Shown here piece by piece: positions 1 to 9,299 of a DNA stretch of 64,000 nt (position 1 is the stretch's first letter; each line of letters opens with the position of its first letter). The position numbers and the translations under genes were made by a program. The DNA comes from a bacterium (GTDB lineage Bacteria; Planctomycetota; Planctomycetia; Pirellulales; Pirellulaceae). The stretch lies in the NCBI GenBank assembly GCA_030430075.1, contig JAUIGN010000021.1, positions 62,001 to 126,000 of the forward strand, in the 5' to 3' direction. Under the pieces are notes generated by a model. It made no database searches. It was not told the origin of the DNA and was given only the letters and a program-made list of their open reading frames with translations.

Positions 1-1271
1 TCGAATCCCAGATAGAATGCGTGCGATGCGTCGACGTTTTGCGGATCTGTGGCGAGCAGCCGGTCGAACAGTCGGAACGGATCGGCGTCACTCAAATGCA
101 TCCCCGCGCTGATCAGATGCAACTGGTCCCGCTCTGCAAAGAGTCGGAAGTTGTTATCTCTGATCTGTTGGGCGAGGGCGTCGAGCTGGCTCGCGCCGTG
201 TTCGTGCACTTGCACGTCACGGAGCATGACCAGCCCCGCTTCCAAGTGCTTGGGAGGAATTCCCTGTTCAACGGCAAAGTGGACGAGGCGGCGTGCGACG
301 TCACACTCTTGCACGCTGGTGCGGGCCCAGTTGATCACTTCTGTGGTGAGCACACTGCGGATCCCCAGTTCCTGACAGATGCCCAGGAGAAGCACATTGA
401 TGCCCGCCGAATCGACATCCGTCAGCTCGGTCAAGTTGCCGATACCCATCATGATTTCGGCATCCGGATACCGTTGCCGCACTTGTTGGTAGCGGGCCAG
501 GCTGGGCGCGAAACCGCACCCGATCGGCTCCAGGATGGCGTCCAACCGCACGGGAATATTCCGCCTGGCCAGCCAGTCGACCGTTTCATCAAGTCCATCC
601 AACGTCTTGATGTTGTCGGGGATGACAACCACTTCGCACCCCCAATCGGCAGCCGCCTCACGGTTCGAGCGGTTGACGGAAAGAACCAACTCGGCTCCGG
701 CGCGCACGGCGGGGCCGATCTCCGCAGGATTCAAGCTGTCGATCGAGACACGGTGGCCGGCATCGCAGAGTGCCTTCACGCAGTCGCCGACTCCCTGCCA
801 GGCGTCTCCCGGGTCGCAGCCGACATCGATCACATCCGCACCGTGGCTCCGCAGACGCTCGGCGCGCTGCAGAATGTCACGCAATGCGAGCCGCGGCGCA
901 TGGTTGATTTCGGCGATGATTTCGATGTCGTACTTGCCGTACGACTTGGACTCGACCGATGGCTTGCCGAAATAATCACCAATGCGGCGTAAGTCGTGGG
1001 GGCCGCGGACCACCGGTCGCCCGATGAAGTTGGACAGCGGCTCCAGATCTCCTGCGCAGTAGCCGGGGACCATCACGTGCGTGCACCATTCGGCGACGAC
1101 GAGGTGCCGCGCGATCCAGGAAGGCGTCATCAGCGCGGCCACCGTGATCGGCAGAACCTGGACCGAATGGTCAAACGGGGGCTGATCGAGTTGCTCCAGG
1201 GTGGCGCGGAGTGCGTTCTCGGCCAGCCGGCCCGTCACGAAGTGGTAATGGGGGCGAATGCTCTTGGTCAC
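1..1271 (-). CDS. DUF6513 / dihydropteroate synthase-like protein (3' end beyond window)
   Basis: Reading leftwards from a GTG at 1271, the frame stays open to the window edge for about 423 codons, so the C-terminus is missing. The protein has an N-terminal alpha/beta part followed by a TIM-barrel-like pterin-binding region with the stretches HGADVIDVGCDPG, RVSIDSLNP and MMGIGNLTEL. These are typical of the dihydropteroate-synthase-like proteins (TIGR00284/DUF6513) of methanogens, methylotrophs and planctomycetes, where they sit among tetrahydromethanopterin-linked C1 genes. The exact reaction is not established. The GTG start overlaps the stop of the upstream DUF4432 gene by four bases (GTGA), which points to translational coupling. 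Family call is good; function is inferred. Confidence 0.85.
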   Translation of the reverse strand, partial: MTKSIRPHYHFVTGRLAENALRATLEQLDQPPFDHSVQVLPITVAALMTPSWIARHLVVAEWCTHVMVPGYCAGDLEPLSNFIGRPVVRGPHDLRRIGDYFGKPSVESKSYGKYDIEIIAEINHAPRLALRDILQRAERLRSHGADVIDVGCDPGDAWQGVGDCVKALCDAGHRVSIDSLNPAEIGPAVRAGAELVLSVNRSNREAAADWGCEVVVIPDNIKTLDGLDETVDWLARRNIPVRLDAILEPIGCGFAPSLARYQQVRQRYPDAEIMMGIGNLTELTDVDSAGINVLLLGICQELGIRSVLTTEVINWARTSVQECDVARRLVHFAVEQGIPPKHLEAGLVMLRDVQVHEHGASQLDALAQQIRDNNFRLFAERDQLHLISAGMHLSDADPFRLFDRLLATDPQNVDASHAFYLGF

Positions 1272-2422
1272 GCGCACCAATCCGGCTGCGGTGCGGAATC
1301 AATCTGCGGCTCGGTACCGCGCTGCAGATCCGCCACCGCCCGCTCAGCCGCCTCCACCTGGGTTGCGTCGCTGTGGTAAGCCAGGCGGTAATCGAAGCTG
1401 TACGCCGCGCGCGGTGCGAGCTTCACCACGCGTCCGTGTTCTCCTTCGAACGATCGAGGATTGGGAAAATTCGTACCCGGCTCGATCCCCGTCACGCAGC
1501 CGTCGGCGACCGACGTCGTATTCTTCCAGACACTGAAACAGGGAAGCTGGTTGATGTTGTAATGCAGGCTGACCCCCCGGTTACCGTGCGCGTTGCGGAG
1601 CAAGGCTTGCGTCTGTCCCTCGGCGTCGCCAATCAGCTCAAGGAAATAAACCTGTTCCTCGAAACCGGGTTGAGGTGCTTCGTAGCTGTCCCAATTCGCC
1701 AGGCCCGCTGCGGCGTGGTCATTGCGCGGCACCAGCCGGCGGACCGGGGCCACCACGCGGGCGCCGGCGTCCAGTAGCGGGATCCCGAAGTTCGTGTGGT
1801 ACAGCATCTGGATTTCGGCGGGGCTCTCTGAAAGATTCCGCACTTCGTCACGAATGCGGAAGCCTTGTTCGCCCCGCTTGAGCTTGACCGTTGTCGTCAT
1901 CCGCAACTTGAGAAAGTGAAAGCGGACTTCGTCGACAACACCGATCACGGTAATCTCTTCAGCCTCGTCATCGATGGTGACCGAAAGTTCGTGCGCCGGC
2001 TTGTTGCCGATCCGTCCGTGCAGCGGATAGATCAATTGCTGGGAATCGGAAAACTCGGGGGCACCGTTGCTTTCCAACCCACAGCGGGCCAGCAATTCGT
2101 CGAACCCATCAAGCCACCCCAGGCCGCTCGGCTCGCCCAGGTCGACAAACTTCGGATGGACCGGGCCATTGACCGGAGACTGCCAGGAGATCTGCTCGTC
2201 CTGGTACTGAGCCCGCCACATGGCCATCCCGCGCGTCGGCAACAGGGAACAACGAAAATCGTCGCTGCGGAGATGCAAGACGAGGACTCCATCGCGGAGT
2301 CCGCCATGCAGCAACCGCGGTTCGGCACTCAGTTCGCTTCGTCCGAGTGATAGCGGACTGCCCAGGTGGTCCGAGAAATCATCGCCACGCTGGTTGATCA
2401 ACGTCCAGGTCTTGCTTGCCAT
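1268..2422 (-). CDS. DUF4432 family protein (aldose 1-epimerase-like)
   Basis: A 384-residue protein beginning MASKTWTLINQ. It has the galactose-mutarotase-type beta-sandwich pattern of the DUF4432 family, including LLPTRGMAMWRA, LYPLHGRIGNKPA and YHTNFGIPLLDAG. The conserved histidines in the last two are where this fold binds sugar. The frame is open further upstream, but ATG 2422 is chosen because a GAAAGTGA sequence precedes it and homology begins there. The role is probably recognition or mutarotation of a sugar, inferred from the fold. It diverges from the sugar cluster starting at 2852 and is coupled to the DUF6513 gene downstream. Confidence 0.85.
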   Translation of the reverse strand: MASKTWTLINQRGDDFSDHLGSPLSLGRSELSAEPRLLHGGLRDGVLVLHLRSDDFRCSLLPTRGMAMWRAQYQDEQISWQSPVNGPVHPKFVDLGEPSGLGWLDGFDELLARCGLESNGAPEFSDSQQLIYPLHGRIGNKPAHELSVTIDDEAEEITVIGVVDEVRFHFLKLRMTTTVKLKRGEQGFRIRDEVRNLSESPAEIQMLYHTNFGIPLLDAGARVVAPVRRLVPRNDHAAAGLANWDSYEAPQPGFEEQVYFLELIGDAEGQTQALLRNAHGNRGVSLHYNINQLPCFSVWKNTTSVADGCVTGIEPGTNFPNPRSFEGEHGRVVKLAPRAAYSFDYRLAYHSDATQVEAAERAVADLQRGTEPQIDSAPQPDWCA

Positions 2423-2851
2423 CGGGTCACTTTCAAACAGTGGTTGCGGCTTGGTGGTCGCAGGGAGCGGCAGGAAGGGGGCCACGCGTTGCCTTCGATC
2501 AAGATATCCGTCCGCCTGCGGGAATTCCACCACGGCAGCCGGTTCCCGCGCGGCGCAATGCGACCGTCTGGGACCAGCCCGCCTGCCCGTCCGGGACGCC
2601 CAGCCGAGCGTCACGCGGCGCCTGACGACGGCCGGCCCCATTGTCCTCCGCAGAGCGCTTTGGATTACTTGCCAATCCGCCAAAAACGTGTTACCAATGC
2701 GACTTCGCAAACGCCCGCGAACCCCCTATTCTGGGCCGGACGAACGAAGACGTCGACCCGTTATACGCCGGGACGCATGTTGCGGTGGCTGAGCTCCGTT
2801 CAGCCGGCAGTCAGGAACATTCTACGAAGTTATGAAGCGAGAACTGGCACG
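2423..2851. promoter_or_regulatory. Divergent intergenic region between DUF4432 and cupin genes
   Basis: About 430 bases separate the start codons of the two divergent sugar genes, so promoters for both must lie here. Most of it is GC-rich, with an A/T-richer pocket around 2660-2770 (GGATTACTTGCC, GTTATACGCC). I do not see a convincing -35/-10 pair or a long perfect palindrome. Open frames crossing this stretch look like noise. Confidence 0.4.
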
Positions 2852-4093
2852 ATGATGCAAGACATTGTAAAGACGGACAACGTTGGCAAGATCCTTGAAC
2901 AGGCCCTGGACGCGGGTGAAGGTCTGCTGCGATTGTCTCCCACCTGGGTGCCGCGCAGCTTTTTGCATCCCGGCAAGCGCATCAAACTGGCCCCGGGCGA
3001 CTACTACGCATACGGTGCCGAGCGGGGCGGGATCGATGAACGCTGGTTCTCGAGCACCACGGACGCGGCCAACGAAGGACGTGTCTGGCACGAAGGTCAA
3101 AGCTTCTGCCTGTTTGAGGGGCAACACTTCATGTTGAAGGATGCCGTGGCGGAAGCGGGCGCCCGCATGATCGGTCAGGCGCTGTGGGACAAGTACCAGC
3201 GATGGCCGGTCTATTCGAAATTCTTCGACAACATGGGCCCGATCCCGCACCACATGCACCAGAGCTTTGCTGACGCCAAGCTGGTCGATCAGGAAGGCAA
3301 GCCGGAAAGTTACTACTTTCCGCCCCAATACAATAACTGCGACAACAATTTCCCGTACACCTTCATGGGCCTCGAACCCGGGACGACGAAGGCCCAGGTG
3401 CGGAAATGCCTGGAAGACTGGAGCAAGGGAGACAACGGTATCCTCGACCTCTCCAAGGCCTACCGGCTCAAGCGCGGCACCGGCTGGCTGATTCCGCCCG
3501 GCGTCCTGCATGCCCCGGGCTCTCTTTGCACGTACGAGCCGCAATGGGGGAGCGACGTGTTTGGCATGTACCAGTCGCTCGTCGAAGGGCGCGAGGTCCC
3601 CTGGTCCTTACTGGTCAAGGACATGCCGGCTGACAAGCACCAGGACCTGGACTTCATTGTTGGTCAATTGGATTGGGAAAAGAACGTGGATCCCGACTTC
3701 AAGGACCACAACTACCTGGAGCCGATCACGGCCGCTTCCGGCGACGGCTGGGTCGATGACTGGATCGTCTACGGGCTGGTCGATGGAGCCCAGTTGTTCA
3801 GCGCGCGGCGACTGACCTTGCAACCCGGCGCGAAGTGCACCATCAAGGACGGTGGAGCCAGCGGTTGGATCACGGTTCAAGGCAAGGGACGCATGGGCCG
3901 CTTAAACCTGCAGACGCCCGCCATGATTCAATTCGGCGCGGAAACCGAAGACGAAGTGTTCATCAGTCACGAGGCGGCGAACGCCGGCATCGAAATCGAA
4001 AACACGGGCAGTGAGCCGCTGGAAGGCCTCCGCTACTTCGGCCCGGATACCTTTGCTGAAGTGCCGAACGTGGGCGACTACAAACAGCAGTAG
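2852..4093 (+). CDS. Cupin-fold sugar isomerase-like protein
   Basis: A 413-residue protein starting MMQDIVKTDN. The histidine cluster IPHHMHQS (residues 131-138) and the later PPGVLHAPG look like the metal-binding residues of a class I mannose-6-phosphate-isomerase-like cupin. A second cupin-like half follows, containing ARRLTLQPGAKCTI and EVFISHEAA. The substrate cannot be read from sequence. Upstream in-frame sequence belongs to the intergenic region. The double ATG at 2852/2855 leaves the start uncertain by one codon. It is the first gene of a plus-strand carbohydrate cluster with a TIM-barrel isomerase and a Gfo/Idh/MocA oxidoreductase. Confidence 0.78.
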   Translation: MMQDIVKTDNVGKILEQALDAGEGLLRLSPTWVPRSFLHPGKRIKLAPGDYYAYGAERGGIDERWFSSTTDAANEGRVWHEGQSFCLFEGQHFMLKDAVAEAGARMIGQALWDKYQRWPVYSKFFDNMGPIPHHMHQSFADAKLVDQEGKPESYYFPPQYNNCDNNFPYTFMGLEPGTTKAQVRKCLEDWSKGDNGILDLSKAYRLKRGTGWLIPPGVLHAPGSLCTYEPQWGSDVFGMYQSLVEGREVPWSLLVKDMPADKHQDLDFIVGQLDWEKNVDPDFKDHNYLEPITAASGDGWVDDWIVYGLVDGAQLFSARRLTLQPGAKCTIKDGGASGWITVQGKGRMGRLNLQTPAMIQFGAETEDEVFISHEAANAGIEIENTGSEPLEGLRYFGPDTFAEVPNVGDYKQQ

Positions 4094-4189
4094 GCCGACC
4101 GTTCATTTCCGTATCGGCCCCCATGGTTCGACCAACATGGCCGCTCCGGAATCCCCCATTATTCAACGACGAAGGTTACGAGGATCACC

Positions 4190-5221
4190 ATGAGCAACTC
4201 TCTCCCCAAGCTTCATAACGCCATGTGGCCCGGCCTGGTCGGCAAAGGCACCGACGAAGGGCAAGAGCCGCCGATCAGCTTGGAGCACATGCTCGACCTG
4301 ACCGCCGCTGCCGAAGTCAATGGCCAGAAATTCGACGGCATTGACTATTTCCTCTTCCTCCCGCACACCAACCCTGAAGCCAGCGACGACGAATTGCGGC
4401 AGATCGCCGACATGATTGCCGGCAAGGGCTTCAACGTCGGCTCGCTGGTGGCGCCGGTCTGGCCGGGCACGGTGGGCGACTCGGCGATGGGCGACGACGC
4501 AGCCCGTGAGAAATTCCTCTCAGCGGTCAAGATGGCCTGCCGGATCGCGGGGATCTTCAACGAGCACGCCGTCAGGAAGTACGGCGTCATCCGCATTGAC
4601 TCGGCCGAGTTCGGTGTGGAGAAGTGGCGCGAGGACGCCAAGGCGAATACCAGCCGCATCGCAGACACGTTTCGAGAAGCGGCAAAAATCGCAGCGGCCC
4701 ACGGTGAACGCCTGGCTGCCGAAGGAGAGATCTGCTGGGCCGGAATGCACAGTTGGAAGGATATGCTCGACCTGCTGGAAGAGGTGGGCATGCCGGAAAC
4801 ACTCGGCTTCCAGGCGGACATGGCCCATACCTACCTGTACCTGATGGGGTACAACGCGCCCGAGCATGCCCTGTTGCACGAGGGTTACACGGAAGACGAA
4901 TTCTACGCGGCCTATGAAAAGATGGTCGACAAGCTCCGACCGTGGACGATCGACTTCCATATCGCTCAGAATGACGGCGAAGTCCACGGGGCCGGCTCGC
5001 ACGACAAAACGGGTAAACATTGCCCGGCCGACGACCCCAACGGGAAGCTGGACATTGTCAAATGCGCCGGGTACTGGCTGCAGGACGCCACCGCCCGAGG
5101 CATCGAACACATCTGTTGGGACGGCTGCATGTTCCCCAATGCCGTTCTGGAGAAACCCGAAACGTGGAACACGATCCTCGATGCCATGATCAAAGTGCGA
5201 GATGCACACGGGTGGAGCTAG
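4190..5221 (+). CDS. TIM-barrel sugar isomerase/epimerase family protein
   Basis: A 343-residue protein with the xylose-isomerase-like TIM-barrel character: FQADMAHTYLYLMGYNAPEH, IDFHIAQNDGEVHGAG and a terminal HICWDGCMFPN strand, with acidic and histidine residues placed as metal ligands. GAGGATC lies just upstream of the ATG. Position between the cupin protein and the oxidoreductase suggests one sugar-catabolic pathway. The family call is firm, the substrate unknown. Confidence 0.82.
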   Translation: MSNSLPKLHNAMWPGLVGKGTDEGQEPPISLEHMLDLTAAAEVNGQKFDGIDYFLFLPHTNPEASDDELRQIADMIAGKGFNVGSLVAPVWPGTVGDSAMGDDAAREKFLSAVKMACRIAGIFNEHAVRKYGVIRIDSAEFGVEKWREDAKANTSRIADTFREAAKIAAAHGERLAAEGEICWAGMHSWKDMLDLLEEVGMPETLGFQADMAHTYLYLMGYNAPEHALLHEGYTEDEFYAAYEKMVDKLRPWTIDFHIAQNDGEVHGAGSHDKTGKHCPADDPNGKLDIVKCAGYWLQDATARGIEHICWDGCMFPNAVLEKPETWNTILDAMIKVRDAHGWS

Positions 5222-5314
5222 CGGCCGTACGGGTTGCCTTCGTCAGCCCGCTTGATCGTTCGCCCCCGCACGCTTCTCCTTGAGTTGAACGCTCCCCGAG
5301 TTAAAGAAAGAACC

Positions 5315-6451
5315 ATGACACAACCTCTCAATATCGGCATGATCGGCTACGGCTTCATGGGCCGAGCTCACACCAACGGTTACAAACGCGTCAACGACTT
5401 CTTTTCCGTCCCCTTCCGGCCGGTGCTCAAAGCGGCCTGTGGCCGCGACGCGGAAAAGGTCAAGGCGTTCGCGGACAACTGGGGCTACGAGTCCATCGAG
5501 ACGGACTGGCGGCAACTGATCGCCCGCGACGACATCGACGCCGTCGACATTTGCACGCCGAACAACCTGCACAAGGAAATCGCCATCGCCTGTGCCGAGG
5601 CCGGTAAGACGATTCTCTGCGAGAAGCCGTTGGCCATGAATGCCGAGGAAGGCGAGGAAATGTGCCTGGCCGTCGAGAAGGCCGGCGTCGACAACATTGT
5701 CTGGTACAACTACCGTCGTGTGCCCGCCGTAACTCTGGCGAAGAACATTGTGGCGTCCGGCAACCTGGGCCGCATTTTCCACTATCGGGCCAATTTCCTG
5801 CAGGATTGGACCATCGATGAAGCGTTGCCTCAGGGAGGCGCGGCACTCTGGCGACTGGATGCCGCCGCCGCCGGCAGTGGTGTGACCGGCGACCTCTTGG
5901 CGCATTGCATCGATACCGCGATCTGGCTCAACGGAAGCATCCAGAACGTGACGGCGATGACCGAAACGTTTGTCAAGGAACGCATGCACACCCTTACCGG
6001 TAAGAAGCAGACCGTCAGCATCGACGATGCCTGCACGTTCATGTGCCGCTTTGCCAACGGATCGCTGGGACTCTTCGAGTCCACGCGGTACGCACGAGGG
6101 CACAAAGCCCTTTACACGTTCGAGATTAACGGTGAGCATGCCTCCATCAAGTGGGACCTGCACGACCTGCATCGCCTGGAGTACTTCGACCACCGGCTCG
6201 AAGGCGACATGCGCGGCTGGCGGTCGATCCACGTCAGTGACGGCGACCATCCCTACATGGGAAACTGGTGGGTCCCCGGTCTGCAGATCGGTTACGAACA
6301 CAGTTTCGTGCACCAGGTGAAAGACTTCCTGGAGAGCTTGGGAACCGACACCCCGGCTGGACCGACGTTCCGCGATGCCCTGGAAACACAACGTGTCTGT
6401 GATGCCGTCCTGGCCAGTGCCAAGAGCCGGCAATGGACGGACGTCGGGTAA
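5315..6451 (+). CDS. Gfo/Idh/MocA family oxidoreductase
   Basis: A 378-residue NAD(P)-dependent oxidoreductase. The N-terminal Rossmann motif GMIGYGFMGRAH (GxGxxG type) is followed by DAVDICTPNNLH and the family hallmark CEKPLAMN, whose Lys-Pro is catalytic. The C-terminal half is the alpha/beta substrate domain, with LLAHCIDTAIWL supplying the usual histidine. The start at 5315 follows AAAGAAAG and matches the family N-terminus; the frame extends upstream without support. It probably oxidises a sugar or inositol-type substrate passed along by the neighbouring isomerases. Confidence 0.9.
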   Translation: MTQPLNIGMIGYGFMGRAHTNGYKRVNDFFSVPFRPVLKAACGRDAEKVKAFADNWGYESIETDWRQLIARDDIDAVDICTPNNLHKEIAIACAEAGKTILCEKPLAMNAEEGEEMCLAVEKAGVDNIVWYNYRRVPAVTLAKNIVASGNLGRIFHYRANFLQDWTIDEALPQGGAALWRLDAAAAGSGVTGDLLAHCIDTAIWLNGSIQNVTAMTETFVKERMHTLTGKKQTVSIDDACTFMCRFANGSLGLFESTRYARGHKALYTFEINGEHASIKWDLHDLHRLEYFDHRLEGDMRGWRSIHVSDGDHPYMGNWWVPGLQIGYEHSFVHQVKDFLESLGTDTPAGPTFRDALETQRVCDAVLASAKSRQWTDVG

Positions 6452-6472
6452 GCAGTCAGCGGCGGTTGCCCC

Positions 6473-7129
6473 ATGAACTACTTTGCGCATGGACGTCGCT
6501 TTCTGGCCAATCCCCGCTTCCTGATCGGCACGGCCGTGCCCGATTGGTTGAGTGTCGTGAATCGGCGGTCGCGAGCGAGACAGCGGCTGGCCATGCCGTT
6601 CCTGCAGGATGACGACCCCCGGGTGGCCGACCTGGCTGGCGGGATTGTCCAGCATCACCGGGACGACCACTGGTTCCATCAGACGCCCGCATTCGCCGAA
6701 CTCAACCTGAACTTCACGGTCGCGCTCCGCGAATTGCTCGACCCGGATCCCGGATTCCGGCCCAGCTTCCTGGGGCACATTCTGGTCGAACTGTTGCTTG
6801 ACGCGACGTTGATCGAACAGGAGCCGTCAAAATTGGATGCATATTATGGGGCCGTCGCCTCGGTCGACCCGGAGGAGATTGCCGGCATGGTCAACCGGAT
6901 GGTCACTCGGCAAACCGGCATGCTGTCGATGTTCATTCCCAGGTTTTCGGCGGCCCGGTTCTTGTACGACTACTGCCAGGATGACAAACTGCTGTTTCGA
7001 TTGAACAATGTGATGCGGCGAGTTCGGCTCGCACCGCTTCCTCCCCAGGTCGCCACGTTCTTCCCGGAAGCCCGGAAACTGGTTCGCCTGCGGCAGACCG
7101 ATCTCTTGGCGGGCGAACTGTCCGGCTGA
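6473..7129 (+). CDS. Hypothetical protein, possibly AcpH/DUF479-like
   Basis: A 218-residue protein starting MNYFAHGRRFLANPRFLIGT. The opening MNYxAH, the central GIVQHHRDDHWFHQTPAF and LGHILVELLLDATLIEQ give a histidine/aspartate pattern resembling acyl-carrier-protein phosphodiesterase-like (DUF479) proteins. I cannot confirm membership. No signal peptide or membrane segment. It starts 22 bases after the oxidoreductase, so it is likely co-transcribed. Confidence 0.7.
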   Translation: MNYFAHGRRFLANPRFLIGTAVPDWLSVVNRRSRARQRLAMPFLQDDDPRVADLAGGIVQHHRDDHWFHQTPAFAELNLNFTVALRELLDPDPGFRPSFLGHILVELLLDATLIEQEPSKLDAYYGAVASVDPEEIAGMVNRMVTRQTGMLSMFIPRFSAARFLYDYCQDDKLLFRLNNVMRRVRLAPLPPQVATFFPEARKLVRLRQTDLLAGELSG

Positions 7130-7229
7130 CCACGGGGACCAACCTACAGCGAAGGCAAGCGCGCGGTGACCGTGAATCGATCGTCGACCGGCCTTGCCGA
7201 CATCTCAACCAATCCGAGGAGTGACGGCG

Positions 7230-8075
7230 ATGAAATTTGGCATGAACTTGCTGCTCTGGTCCGGTGAACTCAGCGACGACCTGGTGCCCACCCTGGAAGC
7301 GCTCAAGCAGATGGGCTACGACGGGGTCGAACTGCCGATGTTCAACCTGGAGCTCGACTACGCAGCGTGGGGAAAACGCCTGCAGGAGTTGGGGCTCGAG
7401 TGCACCGCGGTGACGGTGAGGACCGAAGAGGATAACCCCATCAGTCCGGATGCGGCTGTTCGGTCGGCCGGCGTCGACGCGACCAAGCGGACGCTCGACT
7501 GCTGTGCGGCAGCCGGTGCAACCCACCTGGTCGGCCCCTATCACTCGGCATTGGGCCTGTTTAGCGGCCAAGGACCGACCGCGGATGAATGGAAGTGGGG
7601 CGTGGACAGCATGCGGCACGTCGCCGAACATGCCGGCAACGTCGGGGTCACCCTGGGCGTCGAATGTCTCAATCGGTTTGAAACGTACTTGCTCAATACG
7701 CACGCCGATGCCGCTCGCTTCGCCAAGGAAGTCGATCACCCGAACTGCCGCGTGATGTATGACACGTTCCACTGCAACATCGAAGAAAAAGATATCCCCA
7801 CGGCGATTCGCTCCTGTGCGGACGTGCTGTGCCATGTGCACATTTCAGAGAACGACCGCAGCACGCCCGGAACTGGCAACATCCGCTGGGCTGAGAACTT
7901 TGACACGCTCAAGGAAGTCGGCTACGACGGCTGGATGATGATCGAGGCGTTCGGCCTGGCCCTGCCGGAACTGGCAGCGGCGACGAAGATCTGGCGACGT
8001 ATGTACGAAAGCGAAGAACAATTGGCCCAGGACGGCCTGGCCTTCATGAAAGCAGAAGTCGCCAAACGCTGGTAA
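7230..8075 (+). CDS. D-tagatose/D-psicose 3-epimerase family protein
   Basis: A 281-residue TIM-barrel protein. The four metal-binding residues of the ketose 3-epimerase family are visible: E145 (GVECLNRFE), D178 (VMYDTFH), H204 (HVHISEND) and E239 (MIEAFG). The start has a strong GAGGAG ribosome site and gives the family-typical MKFGMN; an upstream ATG at 7194 has no such site. Expected reaction is C3 epimerisation of a free keto-sugar or related polyol derivative. It is the last gene of the sugar cluster. Confidence 0.88.
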   Translation: MKFGMNLLLWSGELSDDLVPTLEALKQMGYDGVELPMFNLELDYAAWGKRLQELGLECTAVTVRTEEDNPISPDAAVRSAGVDATKRTLDCCAAAGATHLVGPYHSALGLFSGQGPTADEWKWGVDSMRHVAEHAGNVGVTLGVECLNRFETYLLNTHADAARFAKEVDHPNCRVMYDTFHCNIEEKDIPTAIRSCADVLCHVHISENDRSTPGTGNIRWAENFDTLKEVGYDGWMMIEAFGLALPELAAATKIWRRMYESEEQLAQDGLAFMKAEVAKRW

Positions 8076-8126
8076 GTCGCAGGGCAACCAGGCCCCGAAC
8101 TGCATCCGCCGATCGAGAGTCCCCTG

Positions 8127-8981
8127 ATGGTCGATCCGACACGTTCATCCGACGCCAACGACGACGGCCAGTTGATCGACGGTGATCTGGAGACGGACGC
8201 GGGGGCAGACTTGGAAGCGGACGCGGAGACAGACTTGGAGGCAGACGACAGCGAAGGCGAGGACGAGGAAGCAACTTCGCTCGATGCACTGGCGGCTGCC
8301 TACGCCGGCCTCGCCGTCGGTAACGATGTCCCGCCGCACGGCCAAACCGCAGAATCGGACGAACCGGACGTGGAAGCGGACGGCGAAGCGGACGGCGAAG
8401 CGGACGACGCCGCGCCCGAGCCGCCCACCGCCGGTGCCGCCCCAGAGGACGAACCGGTCTCGCCGCTCGGGATCCTGGAAGCCGCGCTGTTCGTCGGCAA
8501 TGCTGAAAATTCACCGCTGACGGCAAAACGCATCGCGGCCTTGATGCGTGGTGTGAGCCCCCGCGAAGTCGACACGCTGGTTGTCGAATTGAACGAAAAG
8601 TACCGGGCCGCCCAGGCTCCGTATGAAGTGACGTCGCACGGCCCCGGCTATCTGCTCAGCATCCGGCCCGAGTACGCAGGCCTCCGTGACCGCTTCTATG
8701 GAACCGTGCGCGAAGCCCGCCTGTCGCAGGCGGCGATCGATATCCTGGCCGTCATCGCCTACGGTCAGCCCCTCACACGGGAAGAAATCGACGAAACACG
8801 GGGGCAGCCGAGCGGCGGTATGTTGTCGCAACTCGTCCGCCGGCGATTGCTGCGGATCGAACGACCGGACGAGAAACCGCGACGGCCGAAATACTACACG
8901 ACCGATCGCTTCTTGCAGATCATGGGCCTGGAAGATATCGACGAGCTCCCGGAGAGCCAGGAGTTCGACAGAAACCTATAG
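8127..8981 (+). CDS. scpB: Segregation and condensation protein B
   Basis: A 284-residue protein. From about residue 110 it matches ScpB, the winged-helix partner of ScpA that regulates SMC condensin in chromosome segregation: LGILEAALFVGN, ALMRGVSPREVD, RLSQAAIDILAVIAYGQPLTR, IDETRGQPSGGMLSQLVRR and the end YYTTDRFLQIMGLEDIDELPE. The first 110 residues are very acidic and low in complexity, and partly encoded by 12-bp tandem repeats. They are absent from typical ScpB proteins of about 190 residues. Confidence 0.93.
   Translation: MVDPTRSSDANDDGQLIDGDLETDAGADLEADAETDLEADDSEGEDEEATSLDALAAAYAGLAVGNDVPPHGQTAESDEPDVEADGEADGEADDAAPEPPTAGAAPEDEPVSPLGILEAALFVGNAENSPLTAKRIAALMRGVSPREVDTLVVELNEKYRAAQAPYEVTSHGPGYLLSIRPEYAGLRDRFYGTVREARLSQAAIDILAVIAYGQPLTREEIDETRGQPSGGMLSQLVRRRLLRIERPDEKPRRPKYYTTDRFLQIMGLEDIDELPESQEFDRNL
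8373..8408 (+). repeat. 12-bp tandem repeat inside scpB
   Basis: Three units of GAAGCGGACGGC (the last ending GAC) encode the acidic run EADGEADGEADD in the N-terminal extension of ScpB. The length of such a tract could vary by slippage without a frameshift because the unit is a multiple of three. Confidence 0.8.
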
Positions 8982-9097
8982 CTGAATGTAACTTAGAAGG
9001 ATCAGCCACGTATCCGCCCAGGGCCCAAGTCCGGGCCAGCCCGCATCACACCCCCCCCCTGAACGAGCGGATTCGCTTCCGAGTCTTCCGATGCGTA

Positions 9098-9126
9098 CTG
9101 ACGTTTTGGCAGGTCGCTGGTACAAT
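9098..9126 (+). promoter_or_regulatory. Candidate sigma-70 promoter upstream of rpe
   Basis: The 318-base gap between scpB and rpe has no gene. It contains CTGACG (9098-9103), a 17-base spacer, and TACAAT (9121-9126), close to the consensus -35/-10. An imperfect inverted repeat (TTGAGAAC 9126-9133, GGTTCTCTCAA 9143-9153) overlaps the expected transcription start, about 150 bases before the rpe ATG. Good by eye, untested. Confidence 0.5.
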
Positions 9127-9299
9127 TGAGAACTTCACACGCGGTTCTCTCAACGCTCATTCTGGCCACCAACCCTTCGGATTCTCGACCTCTCGAATTC
9201 AACGCCGCAGGCAAACATCACGGTTGCTCGGTGGTCGGCCACCCATCATTCTGACGCAGCGTTCTCTCTGTCAGCACCTTTTCTCTTCGCGTCCCAACG

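Noticed and set aside
21..992. Long plus-strand open frame at the left end
   Set aside because: Antisense to the DUF6513 gene, whose minus-strand translation has clear family motifs; the plus-strand protein has none.
5243..6778. 511-codon minus-strand open frame
   Set aside because: It is the complement of the Gfo/Idh/MocA oxidoreductase, which has a complete set of family motifs; a GC-rich shadow frame.
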